From contig NW_025954969.1 of NCBI RefSeq assembly GCF_022376445.1, positions 1-64,000 on the forward strand: a stretch of 64,000 nucleotides of DNA, given 5' to 3'. The position numbers and the translations under genes were made by a program. The DNA is from Fomitopsis serialis. Taxonomy: Eukaryota > Basidiomycota > Agaricomycetes > Polyporales > Fomitopsidaceae. The notes beneath the pieces are model-generated. The model made no database searches, was not told the origin of the DNA, and was given only the letters and a program-made list of their open reading frames with translations. Below are positions 47,764 to 58,701 of the stretch, one piece after another; position 1 is the first letter of the stretch; each line of letters opens with the position of its first letter.

Positions 47764-49402
47764 TTATATCCGGTCAAGACGCACCTTGACTTCGTCTCCT
47801 GTTGTCCTCACATATACGCTAGGCCGCTCAGCCGTTTTCGCACCTTCTTCACCCTCTTCCCAAGTGTAGCTCACGCCCACGGCGAGCTTGGTGCCGTCAC
47901 AGTTGAACGCCGCCGACGGGATGGCGGAGTGGTACTTCGGATACTGTCGCAGCCGCTTCTTCAACTTGTGATCCCATATCGAGAGAGTGCCGTCCGAGCC
48001 CGCAGATGCAAACGTGTTGTACCTGCATAGAGAATCACTCAAGACTCACGCGATGTAGAGGTGGATGCAACGTACACTGGATGGAATGCAAGAGAGTTGA
48101 CTGGCCACACGTGGTCTACGTCGTCTATAGTTTGACGATGGCATTTGAATGCATACTTCCTGTCCTGGGCTTCGGGGCTAGGATCAAAGTACTCCACCGC
48201 TATTCGTCCCTCTACTGAGGCTGTCGCATACCCTGCAGGCTCAAGTCAAAAGCTGGTTCTCATTGACTGGGAAGTGTAATTACCTTGGCCATCTGTCATG
48301 CAGGCCAGTGCACGCGTCATGAACTTGAGACTACTGTCACGGATTTGAGCCGGCTCGTCCATCTTTCGGATATCATATATGTGGAATAGTCGGCTGGCCA
48401 TAGCGACGACGAGCGTGTTGTTAACGAGGTCCATGAGGTACACCCGTTCAGGCAAATTGTGTGACAACTGTTGCGATGACGTCCGGGGATCCCAGAACCG
48501 CACAGTCCTATCCCAGGAGCCAGTGACCAGTACATCTGTGTGGATGCCCAGCTCAGCTAGCAAGACGAGCTCAGATATGTCTGGACCTACTTCGGTCGCG
48601 AGAGAAGTTCATGCCGGAGATTGAGTCCGAATGTTGTCCGAGGTGGTTGATTTTTTCCGTTCGAAGGTCAAATCTGGAGAAAAATCAGGACCTATTAACG
48701 TCCGGGTATGATGCCGGACGTACTCTCGTACTGATGTATCAAGACCACCACTGTATGCATGGGAGTCGTCGGAGAAACAGCACGCAAGTACAGCGGCGCG
48801 ATGATCGAACTTCGCCTTCTGTTCGTTGGCTGCGATATCGTAGAAGCGAACCGTCTGAGAAGAGTAGTGAGTCCTCGTTGAACTCGATAATTTCGGGGAA
48901 ATAGGAGTGCCACGCCATATCACCGTGAGGTAGATTCCAGAATTGACGACGAGTGTGAAGACATTCAAAATCAAATGACACACCGATGATCTCGCCCTTA
49001 CGCATCGGCATCATTCCCCGCGCACAATCTCTCGCAACAACCTTCTAAGAGCGTAAGAAACGATGCGCCACGAAGGTTCTAGGTATGATCAATGAATATT
49101 GGCGATGGCGTTTCGTCAAAAACGGAGAATAGGGAAGATGGGACAAGCAAGAGAAGCAGCGCAAAAGCAATACGTGCGACGTGCGGTTGCACCATTCAAC
49201 CAAGAGCGGGCACCCACACCGAGACTTCAAAGACAAGCAACTCACCGTATCCCAAGATGATACGAGCAGATGAGACGGATTGGTCGGTGAGAACCGCACG
49301 GAAGATACGCTATCGAATGGAGGAGACGAGAGTTCAATTTGTTCTGTGTGGAACTGTGAGTGACCAGTACAACGGACGCTGATATCCCAACGTACCTGAC
49401 AT
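47764..49402 (-). CDS. BUB3: BUB3 spindle-checkpoint WD40 protein
   Basis: Bub3 binds phosphorylated Spc105/KNL1 and brings Bub1 and Mad3/BubR1 to unattached kinetochores. The first exon is only 7 nt (49402-49396, ATG TCA G), joined through a 52-nt intron to give [20 protein letters not shown]. Later blocks are LLVSSWDT | [88 protein letters not shown] and [19 protein letters not shown]. The end is [11 protein letters not shown] before TAA at 47764-47766. The residues GRIAVEYF followed by KYAFKCHR are diagnostic of Bub3. Intron 48855-49245 is 391 nt, much longer than the others. The gene is convergent with permease 2, 241 bases away. Confidence 0.93.
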
Positions 49403-49804
49403 AGCAACGCGCCTCCCTTGACTTGGCGTGTCAATTCAAAGCAGTTCAGCTAAGTGGCAAGAGATGGAATGGTCGCGCCCGAGGGAGGTCGCTTTCGGTG
49501 GGAGTGGCTGAGGCAGCCACAGGCGTTGAATGACTGTTTGGCGTTATTGTGTCTTATTAGGATCCAAAGCTTTTGCCAAACAACGCCTGCCAACAATGTT
49601 TCCCACAGACGCTGAGACTCCGCGTTCAAGTTCTCGGCTGTGGAATGGAGCTGGCAATCCTCTAGGTCTCCCTACGAGAATCACTAATTGCTATTTGAAC
49701 GATGTGTACACCACTATCTGAAAGTTTTTGATGCATCTGACCTACCAGACTGGGAATATAGCACGTAGATCGCCTCGCAACTGACCCGGGCCACTGTCAA
49801 TCCT
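49403..49804. promoter_or_regulatory. divergent promoter region of BUB3 and the arrestin gene
   Basis: About 400 bases separate the two divergent start codons. No gene is seen; it includes the second copy of the 26-base segment (49557-49582). No clear TATA box is visible for either side. Confidence 0.45.
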
Positions 49805-51197
49805 ATGGAATCCATTCAGGTGGCGCTTTCCAGTCATACCTGCACCGCTGGCGGAGCCGTCTCCGGCGAAGTCTTTCTGAACTATCATTGCTACAGCAAG
49901 AACAAATTGAAGAGGTCCACGTCAAGTTCAGAGGATCTGTATACACGTATGTCTGCATCTGACAACCCCTTTGGCTTGCATGTAACGAGCCAACAAACAG
50001 ATTCATCAGCCCCGCCCGAACAGATTTGAACGAAACGCGGGAAATTGATATCGTCCGCGACCAAGTGTCCGTTTGGTCCAGGGGATCGGCTTATCCTCCG
50101 CCGGACTCACACAACCTCAGCATCCCATTCGTGTTCAATGTCTCGAGTAACATCCCACCTTCATACGAGTCCACTGCGCTAGAGTGTCGCGCGGTTGTAC
50201 GCTATGGTGTAGAAGCAGTCGGTGTCCGCCCGGGAGCGCTGCGCTTGAACAGGCGTGTGTTTATCCCCGTCATTGGGCTGCCTGCGGATGCCCCCGGTGC
50301 TCCACTGAGAGCTATACTACAGTCCGGCTGGACAGGGGCGTGGAACGCGGAGATCAAGCACAAGCAAGTCCGACCAGGCTTCTGGGGAGAGCATGCTGAT
50401 GTCTCCGTGGAAGTAAGTACGTCCCTTGTTCGCATCTCTTCGGTTCAGCCGGCTAAGCTGAGAACTGTCAGTTCAAGTATCCTGCCGTGAAGACAATGGT
50501 ACTATTTGCGGCTGTGCCTTTCACTCTGACTGTTGTCACTACGAGCAAATCGTGTAAAAGAACACCCGAAAAGAAGCCAATGTGGCCCGCGCCTCCAGAT
50601 AAACCTGAGGATGTCCGCGTGGAACTGAGGCGTACGGCATATGTGCGCACGAGCCATCTCACGTGGACACAGAACGATCGTCTTTCCTTACTGGGAAATC
50701 TGGGGGAGGCGGGAAAGGGCAAGGACGTCCAAACTGTGCTTGCCGAGAAGGAATGGTTGCCCATCAATGGGATGGACTTGAAAGGCAAATGGAGACAGCG
50801 CACGTCATTCTCATCCACATTCAGCCTCTCGTGCCCTCCGTCTTTCCATTTTCCCACTCTCAGCGTCGAAGTGCGTGTCTCGTCGCCACTTATCAGTCAT
50901 CACGTATTCACAAGAGGTTTATCTCAGTACAATATCACTGTTGTTGTCCCCTTAAGCGGGTTGAACAACACTGTACGGCTCGACATTCCTATCACAGTGT
51001 CTTCTGGCATGGTTCCCAGACCCACTGTCGACGTTCCAGACTACACTGCCCCACCTCCTGGTGCACCGCCGGATGATGCGGACTATCTGGCCCCTCCGCC
51101 TACCCTTGACTTGCCCCCGTATGTATTCTCGCCCTTCATTGTATGGCTAGAACTCATTGCTCCCATACATAGGTCGTATTGGAACGCCGCGGAGTGA
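49805..51197 (+). CDS. arrestin-like (alpha-arrestin family) protein, one frame break
   Basis: Alpha-arrestins link membrane transporters to ubiquitin ligases for endocytosis. The start MESIQVALSSHTCTAGGAVS gives the first beta strands, and the arrestin-N pattern continues with GEVFLN … EEVHVKFRGSVYT. Then follow RTDLNETREIDIVRDQ, HNLSIPFVFNVSSNIPPSYE, VRYGVEAVGVRPG and, in the C-terminal half, KTMVLFAAVPFTLTVVTTSK and YNITVVVPLSGLNNTVRLDI. The tail is Pro-rich (TAPPPGAPPDDADYLAPPP), without a clear PY ubiquitin-ligase motif. Introns lie near 49947-50000, 50413-50471, 50871-50930 and 51120-51170. Between GEVFLN and LLQQEQIEEVHV (about 49880-49895) the frame shifts by one base at a C run. Confidence 0.8.
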
Positions 51198-52607
51198 CAC
51201 CAACGACTGTTCGCTCATGATCATATTCACATTTCACTACAAGGTCGGACGCTGGTATCTGGTATGATATCTAGATGGTCTCGCAAGCTATTCAGAAGTT
51301 CGGGCATTTTGTCTCGATATGTCACGACCTGCCTAACGACTCGCGACAAGCTATGGTGTGTCTGTCGGTGAACGGTCATAGTCTTGACATTTAAGGTGTC
51401 GTGCATGTGTCTGTGAATCATCGACCTTCGCTAGAATGCATCGCAGTCAACTCAATAGTGGCATCGGTCGTTATGACGCATGATGTAAGTCCAGCATCCG
51501 CTGGGTTCTATGGCTCGCGTCGAGCAACCCCGTCGGCGAGCTACTGGAAGTCATCAGTCTTCTATGCACGACATGGAGCGTGGCTGCATATCTTGGATCA
51601 ACCTTGACTTTTCGCGGATGTTCCCGATAGATCAGAGCCGCCGTGAGGATACCGCGCTCGTCCCAGTGAGTTCATCCAGGCTCTTTAACATTGTGTGGCC
51701 ATGTTGATGCTGACTCCGGCGTTCAAGACCAATTCAAGACCACGGGCCTTGCATGCCAAGTGTATGCCCGAGATGATGCGCGTGGATTATGAAACGGAAG
51801 ATGAGGAGGCCAGGGCGGCGCCCAGGTGATGGACTGGCAACGACCAAATCCGAGCGCACCTTGATCCAATGGCTGTGCTCTTGCTTCATGGGTAAGATGG
51901 GCCGCAGACAGCGGAGGTTACCGTTGATCTGCCTGGTGCTCGGTGAGTTGTGTCAGACTGCCGGGGAACCGCAGCTGATCATCGCTAGAACCAGATTTTG
52001 CCTACCAGGATTGAACCCAGTAACCCGCCCGGCTACGCAGCTATTGGGTCAGGGCACTTCACGCGTGGGCCTCCGAAAGGGCCATGGAAGCAGGATCGCG
52101 GGTCATATCGTTGGCGAATCGTAGTCTAGTCCCATAGGTTGTGTGTTTGCAAATCGCCGCATCATGATCGTCAGGATGCCTGTGGGCGCTACCGTGTCCA
52201 CGTCCTCCTCCAGCCTCCTCCTCATTCTCCTCCGGCGCCGGCACCGGCCTCTAACAGACGCCCTGTTCTTTGCCCGATGATCGACCGTATCGTTAGCATT
52301 GACAGTTGATCCCCGTGCTTTCCGGTGAGTCAGGCTGTTGGACAACGTCGATTCCACCATTAGTACATATACGGCGCCTGACCCACTTGCTCGAAACTCA
52401 ATGCTTTGCTACAGACCCTTCTAAAGGCGCCGGCGCTGATGCCGCATGTGGGCAACCAAGCGAACAGCTTCGTCACCAGCCTAGTCTAAGTAATGGTACG
52501 GTCGGGTATAAAGGTCAACGCCCGAACATAGGGAGCTTATCGGCATTCTCTATCAGGTGTCTATATCGATCCGGACTCGAACAGCTTACAACGACTATTC
52601 ACATAGT
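51198..52607. other. intergenic between the arrestin and Zn2Cys6 genes
   Basis: No gene is recognised. A tRNA-like 3' half near 51990-52040 was considered and rejected. A C/T-rich tract (about 52195-52250) is compositionally simple. The promoter of the regulator at 52608 lies at the right end. Confidence 0.5.
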
Positions 52608-55425
52608 ATGTCTGACACGGAAAGCGAGGGGTCGAGCAGCGATCCCTACTCCTCTCGGCCACTTGCTGCGAGCAAGCCGTCAGTCATTGTTCTGTGCTGT
52701 ATCTCATCTCGATTTTTGTACTGATGCATCATTTGTTCGTCGCAGAACCGGGGCATGTGCTAACTGCAAGGCATTCAAGGTATGTCCAGCACATGCTGCA
52801 CGACAAGGCGACATTGATTCCTCGTAGATTCGCTGCGAGTGGATCATCGATGAGGGGATTTGTTTGAAGTGCAAGATGATTGGAGCAGACTGCGTTTCCA
52901 ATGGACGCAAGAAGCACCGACCCGCCATGTGAGTGGTTTGCGTCTGCTCTAATCCTCCTCGGCTGACAGAGACTGACAACTGTGTAGGTCTCATGAACAA
53001 CTAAAGAAGCGGTCGCTGGCTCAAGACGCCCATATCCAGTCGCTGCTGAACCAGCTAGATGGTCGGAAGCGGCTCTCTGAGATACGGCATTTCGTGGACG
53101 AAGCGCAGGCCGAAGCCACTGCCACCATGAGGGCAGCATCGAATAGCCTGACTTGTGAGCACCCTTCGTTGGCAGTGAGTCACTGTATTCATCCGCCCCG
53201 GCGCTTGATGCAGTCTACGTCGACGAGGATCCAGCCAGTGGCTCACGGTGCGAACCTGGTGGAGGTGAAGTCATCTCATCACGCGAGCCGTCCGCAGCAA
53301 AGGCAAGAGCGGCTGCATCGTTCTTCCTTCCGTACTACTCAGTCATAGGTCAGTGCGATTCATCGACGTGGCACGATGCAAAGGCCCGCAGTTGTTGATT
53401 CAAGACTAACTTATAGACTTTACTAAATTCACATGTCCACCAATCCTCAGATGTGGCCTCTTCGGACCCGCGGAGGTGACAGCCCTGTTCAAGCTGTGAG
53501 TAATCACTCTCAGAACTGCGTGGCAACACAACAGCTAACTTCGCTCCCGCGTCAGATACTTCGACAAACTACATGTAATGGTTTTCTCCGCTTTCAACCA
53601 CTTACACGAGCTGAATGTTGACCGCCTACCCCCAGCCATCCTTCGCACTGCTAGATCCTGTATTGCACACCCCAGAATATGTCTTGTCAAGATCGTCTTT
53701 ACTCTTTACGACCGGTCGGTACACCCCGTCGTCTAGGTCACGATGTTGCTGAATTCTCATGACCCAGTGCTGTACATCTCAACACGGTTGTGGACACATC
53801 GGCCCAAGCTGCACAGCCTTGCCCGGGCACATGCTGCAGAAAGTGTGAAAGCCGCCGTTACAGAGGGCGTCAGAACGATCGAGACATGTCAGGCTTTTAC
53901 ATTGATGCCTCTTTTCCCTGCTCCCCAGCAAAGCTACTGGAATGACTCGCGAGGTTGGATGCTCATGGGCATCGCCACTCGGTACGCTCAGTGTCCCTTT
54001 GACTCCCACACCCTCTTGGGCCCCGCTCACCGCAATCGTAGAATTGCTCAAGATCTCAAGTTGGACGAGCCACCACCTGCGGACCTTCCCGAGCGCGAGA
54101 AGCTCAACCGCCTCCGGACCTGGTTCCAGATCGTCACCGTCGACTCATCGAACGCCATCCAGAGAGGCCACGCAACAATGATCCAGAGGAACAACTTCAC
54201 CGCCCAGATGATGGACATATGGTACAGGTGCTCGCCGCTCAACTTGCCGTACGACGTCTACTGCAGTGCCTGTGCGGACTTAATGTTATTTGTGTCAAAC
54301 CTGTGGGGACCTATGGGACCCACGAGTATGAACTCGCAGGAGGTAAGCAGCTCCCCTCCTAGGCTTCGTTCGTTGGACTCACTTCTCACAGGATGACGAG
54401 GTCATCGAAACCGTACTCGCATATCATCACAGTGTATGCAATCGGATCGAAATGTGGCAAAATCGGATTGCTAAGCACCAGAGAGATGCCTCTGGTACGT
54501 TTCGGACAACCCGAGGTACTGTATGCCAAATGACGACTTTCTGAGCAGTCGCTGCGCATCGTGACCCCAAGTTGGCTTTGTATGTCGTGCCTATGTCTCG
54601 TAGAAGCATCTAACTTACAGCGTGCTGCAGTCTCGGACACGCCTTGCGATTGACAATTTTGGGCGTGGGCTTCCAGCATTCTGTAAAGCGCATGCTTCAC
54701 CCCAATATGGAGCTGCTCAGTCTTGTTCGTCACTTCTTTCACCATCTATGTCTACCCTATGCTTACATGTGGGCAGGCGATCGATGCGGCACGCCATGTC
54801 CTGAAGCTTGACATCGAGCATATATACCCCACCGGTGCTTTGCGCTACGTGATTGAGGTATGTGGCTCGCCATGTGTGTCGACCCGGCTCTGAAGCTGTC
54901 TAGCCGCATCACATGTATGTGACGTATTCGTCAGCGTTCCTGATCAACGTAAGTACTCCTACTGTTCGTGTAAGTATCATCATAACTCACCTAGCGCAGC
55001 TACTACGCCCCTGCCTTGCTCTCCTGCTCTCCTGCTCTGTCCGTGTGGGCATCCTCCGCGAAGTCCGTTCCCTGATCGAGCTCTTCAATTCCAGAGACGT
55101 GGCAGTCGACAGGGCCCATCTCGCCGTCGTCTACGCAGCCTTTCTCGAGGCATTGTTGGACCAGATGACCGCAGGAGAAGCCCTTGCGGACGACCCCGCC
55201 GCCCATCCGTCGACACCCACCCAGAGCAACTTCCCCATGGCGCTGGTCGCCGCGTCGGAGGGCCATGGCAGCTCAAGCGGTGTCATAGACATACAGACGA
55301 CGCAAGGCGCCGAGTTCACCTTCGACCGCTTTGTCGCGGACATCACCACACACCAAAAGACCGTCTATCCTGCGCCGCGCGCTGAGACTTGGCATGGATT
55401 CCCTGTGGACGAGGGTACCTGGTGA
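52608..55425 (+). CDS. Zn2Cys6 fungal-specific transcription factor
   Basis: This is a nuclear DNA-binding regulator with a binuclear zinc cluster; the target genes are unknown. The start MSDTESEGSSSDPYSS precedes a 63-nt intron. The cluster then reads GACANCKAFK | IRCEWIIDEGICLKCKMIGADC, giving spacing C-x2-C-x6-C-x9-C-x2-C-x6-C, followed by the basic linker NGRKKHRPA. A coiled-coil-like stretch comes next (EQLKKRSLAQDAHIQSLLNQ). The middle homology region of the Fungal_trans type is seen in PSFALLDPVLHTPEYVLSRS, RGWMLMGIATR and LNRLRTWFQIVTVDSSNAI. The C-terminal part includes YPTGALRYVIE and MYVTYSSAFLIN. I traced more than ten introns and all join in frame, ending with TGA at 55423-55425. 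No metabolic neighbour hints at its pathway. Confidence 0.9.
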
Positions 55426-56144
55426 GGAGGAGGGAGTGCAGGAGGTCAGGATACAACGCGACCGATACGACAACTCAGAAGACTAAGAGGGCGCACGAGA
55501 TATTCAACATATACATAGCCTTGGGTCGGCTCGGGGCCGTGCTTCGTCTGTTGCTCCATATGCATTAGTTCTCTATCTGTCGAAGTTTAATTAATTTTGG
55601 CATTAATCGAAGACAGTAGATTCGCAGTGCGGGTTCGGTACGCGTGGGGATGCCTGTTGGAGGTGCTCTCGATCGGGGTGACTGAGGACCCATGTTAGGC
55701 TGCAGGGTTTAAAGGTTCAATGCCGGCGATGGACTTTGTACTTCTCGAACACCATATGACTCCTCCAATCGCGCGGACGGCATTGGCGGTGCAGGCTTGA
55801 TGTACACATGTCCACGACGTCCGGCTTTTTATGAGGATCAGATTCAGCACACGCTCGTCGCAAATGGGCAGATGCCGCGCTTTTCAGACTGATCCTCCTG
55901 GCGAAGATAAGTAAGTCCGCCTGGGGAACGAGTCTGACTCGTCAAGCCATGCATATGTTAGGACAGACATCGGTACGGCTGATACTTTCGGTGGTGTTAC
56001 ATATCATTTCGAAAGCGGTGCTCATGCTTTCTTCTACCAGTTGGACGCCTCCCCGCTCATATCACCATCAAACGACGCTCACAATGGCACGGTGGCTTGA
56101 CTGTTCAGCATCTCGTCAGAGAACGGACTTCATCTCGACAAACT
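55426..56144. other. intergenic; no gene seen
   Basis: The left part is A/T-richer and fits the 3' untranslated region of the Zn2Cys6 gene. No open frame with family character is found. Confidence 0.5.
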
Positions 56145-57450
56145 CAGGCTGGACACTCACGCGGAAGACGCGGTCTGGCCCGTATGTCCTGCAGCGCAGA
56201 GAAGGATGCGCGTCGTCGCCGGGACGTCGTGCTCGTCAGCGGTCGGTCTGGCATCGCGATAGCAAGGCAGGAGTCCAGCATCGACTGCGTCATCGTCATC
56301 AGGCCTTGGTCTGCAGCCAGGATTGGGCAGCTCTGCAACCGCCAAAGGATCGAGAGGAACTTGTATCGCTTCAAGAGGTAGATAAGCATGTCATAGTGTC
56401 GCGACGGAAAGGGCACGTACGTTGATGAGATCAGCGTTGAGAGCTTTCGGAAAAGGTATCTTGACCGGTACGAAGTATGGCTGCTCTTTGAGCCAGAGAA
56501 GAGTATCTCGCAGACTCGGTCGGGAGATCACATAAAAGTTGACATAGCAGGCTCGCATGATCACGTCTTTCTGGCCCTAGGTACCGGGGTCATGAGTATC
56601 TCGAGTCCACTATTTCGCTTGTCATACTCACCTCCGACTCGCTCGTCGGAACCCGACGTATATCCGATTCAGCAAGGGGGAGCATCGAAGTGTGGAACTG
56701 GAGACACCACGACACTAGGCACGGGAATTAGCATCGACACCTGTCCTGTATACTCAGCTCACTTACCCGCGAAAGCGAACGAAGTGAGTGGAGGTCGAAG
56801 CGTGGCGCTTGCTTTGGGTAAGAGCTCACGCCGCTTCGTCTCGTCCTCCACCAGCTCCGTTATCGCGTGCCTGGACAGCGCGGCGTTGGGGCCAGTGCAA
56901 GTCATCCTTGTGGCACGCAGGTATCCCTTCAGCATGGGAGGTATTTCGTAGCGACGTCCCCGCTTGACATGCTTCCTGACGGCTCGCGGCGTGGCGTGCT
57001 GCAGTAGGTGGGCGTACTTCAGGACATAGCGAAGGCAGGCCCATGCGTCTTTCGGTAGGCTGCAAGTGATGCGGCATCGGCGCTCAGCGCTCTGCATCCA
57101 AAGCTTGATTCGAAGGAGGATGTCGACATACCTCCCGCCAGGGTCCCTGCGAATGCCGAAGGCATCGTCCAGCACTTTGAACGCGAGCTCTCTATATTGG
57201 TGCGACACGCGCAGGAGCGCGGGAAATGGATTGGTGGACAGTCGCTCCTCTATCTCGTCATCACCTTGGATCTCGGAAGAGAACAGGAAGTATAGGTAGC
57301 AAGAGGCGACTCCGAACAAGATGTCGATCAAGAGCTCGGGAGGAAGAAGCAGAGGATATCTGGGCCGAGGGATCGGACGATGGCGTGGACAGACAAAGTA
57401 GCTGTATCGCGGGTCATTTTCAGCTAGACTCGCACTGTGGCCGACGATTT
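56145..57450 (-). CDS. probable multi-exon gene, family unknown
   Basis: The clearest exon (57331-56759 and upstream) reads LLLPPELLIDILFGVASCYL, then NPFPALLRVSHQYRELAF, VLDDAFGIRRDPGGRY, a helical stretch (ACLRYVLKYAHLLQHATPR) and TCTGPNAALSRHAITELV. The LPPELL opening recalls F-box-like or related mushroom-specific proteins, but no proper F-box is seen. The frame runs past the likely donor GTAAGT at 56766, so the gene probably continues. A segment near 56425-56555 (LLWLKEQPYFVPVKIPF) and one near 56145-56345 may be later exons. The 5' end is unresolved: the coding frame stays open to about 57460 without an ATG in frame. I give no function. Confidence 0.5.
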
Positions 57451-58701
57451 TTGCGTCTGCACCACAAACTGCTCAGCACATACTCGGGAAAGGAGGACGC
57501 GAGAGTGCTTGCCTTGCGTAACGTTTACCATTGACATCGTTTCTGAAGCGAACATGCAACTTGTGTTGACGCGATCTCGCCAGCACTAGCCTGAGCGTCG
57601 ACGTCAAAGAACAATGGGTGTGAGTAGTCGATGAGCAATGTATGAGCAGTTGCCAGTACCAGGATACCTCACCTTCCGAGTCGAGGCTTGCAGGAAGAGA
57701 GGGAGAGAGAAACGGATGGATCATCTTAAGAATGGGCGACGTGGCCGCTATAAGTACATACAGCGAGGGCGAAGGACGTTCTGAAACGGCGATAACGATG
57801 AAAAAGTAGAAGCGAGCAATAAGTTCGAAAAGAGAAAGCGACGCGTGAGTTGCGAACAACCGTTTGACAGATCGGGAAGGGAACATGCCAAAAAAGGCAA
57901 TTATTGATCAACAGGCGAGTGAGCATCCGTCAGTGTGGCGGACATCCGTTGAGTCGCTTTCCGGCCTTGGGCTTTGACAGTCTCGGCGCAAAGTAGGAAG
58001 CTCTGAGGCTCGCGAGCGGTGTCGTCCACAGCCGCGACCCTAGCCCGGCGGCGCTCTTCTCGGTCGGTCCACCGCATCGCCATCATCGAGCTCGTCGCAG
58101 GCACTGCGCCGGTAGGAGGAGGAGGAGGAGGAGGAGGAGGGAATTACATTTAGTCACCCCAGCTACATACTACCTACGACTAGTAGGTAAGGAAAGCCTG
58201 AGTAAGAGAAAGCCGGCGGTTTAATTGTAATAGCTAGGATTCTGCGTCCGCTTTCTCCATACCCTTCAATTCATTCGTTAATACATCTGGCAGCGCCTGA
58301 CAGTGAAGGCACGATCATTGTGGTGATTGCGAGTCCCTCACTGCAGGCCTCAGCGCTCAGCCCAGAACGGATGTATCAAGCTCAAAAAATCTCGAACCTA
58401 GTAGGGTCAAACGACGTCCCCTCGTCCGTATTAGGCCCACAAACGATCAGCACAGGTAAAGCTACTAGAAAGACATACTCTTCTGCCTTGAGCTAGTAGC
58501 TCGCCAGCATCGCAATAAAGTCCACGCAGGCACAGGCGTCGATATATACCCGAGTCGACGCTTCAACATAAGGATCACGGCTCTGGAAATGATAATACAT
58601 TATTCATTCAATGTAGATGATCAACGCACTGTATGTACAATCTATTCCGCCTTCGGCGCATGAACACATCCGTTAGCAATGCAGCAGCCAAGTCTCGTAG
58701 T
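57451..58701. other. intergenic with a small uncharacterised frame
   Basis: A minus-strand frame at 57901-58104 (67 residues, MPATSSMMAMRWTDREERRR start) has no recognised family. The rest is A/T-richer and contains a GGA microsatellite. Confidence 0.4.
58114..58140. repeat. (GGA)9 microsatellite
   Basis: Nine uninterrupted GGA units followed by a G lie in a non-coding region just upstream of the small frame at 57901-58104. Confidence 0.95.

Noticed and set aside
49045..49434. Alternative BUB3 start in the frame reading [12 protein letters not shown]
   Set aside because: That frame begins with TTG. The ATG at 49402 with a 7-nt exon gives the family-like start [11 protein letters not shown].
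51985..52060. tRNA-like 3' half on the minus strand (GGGTTCAATCCTGG)
   Set aside because: The T-arm does not pair well, the 5' acceptor strand has no match, and the D- and anticodon arms cannot be drawn. At best it is a tRNA-derived remnant.
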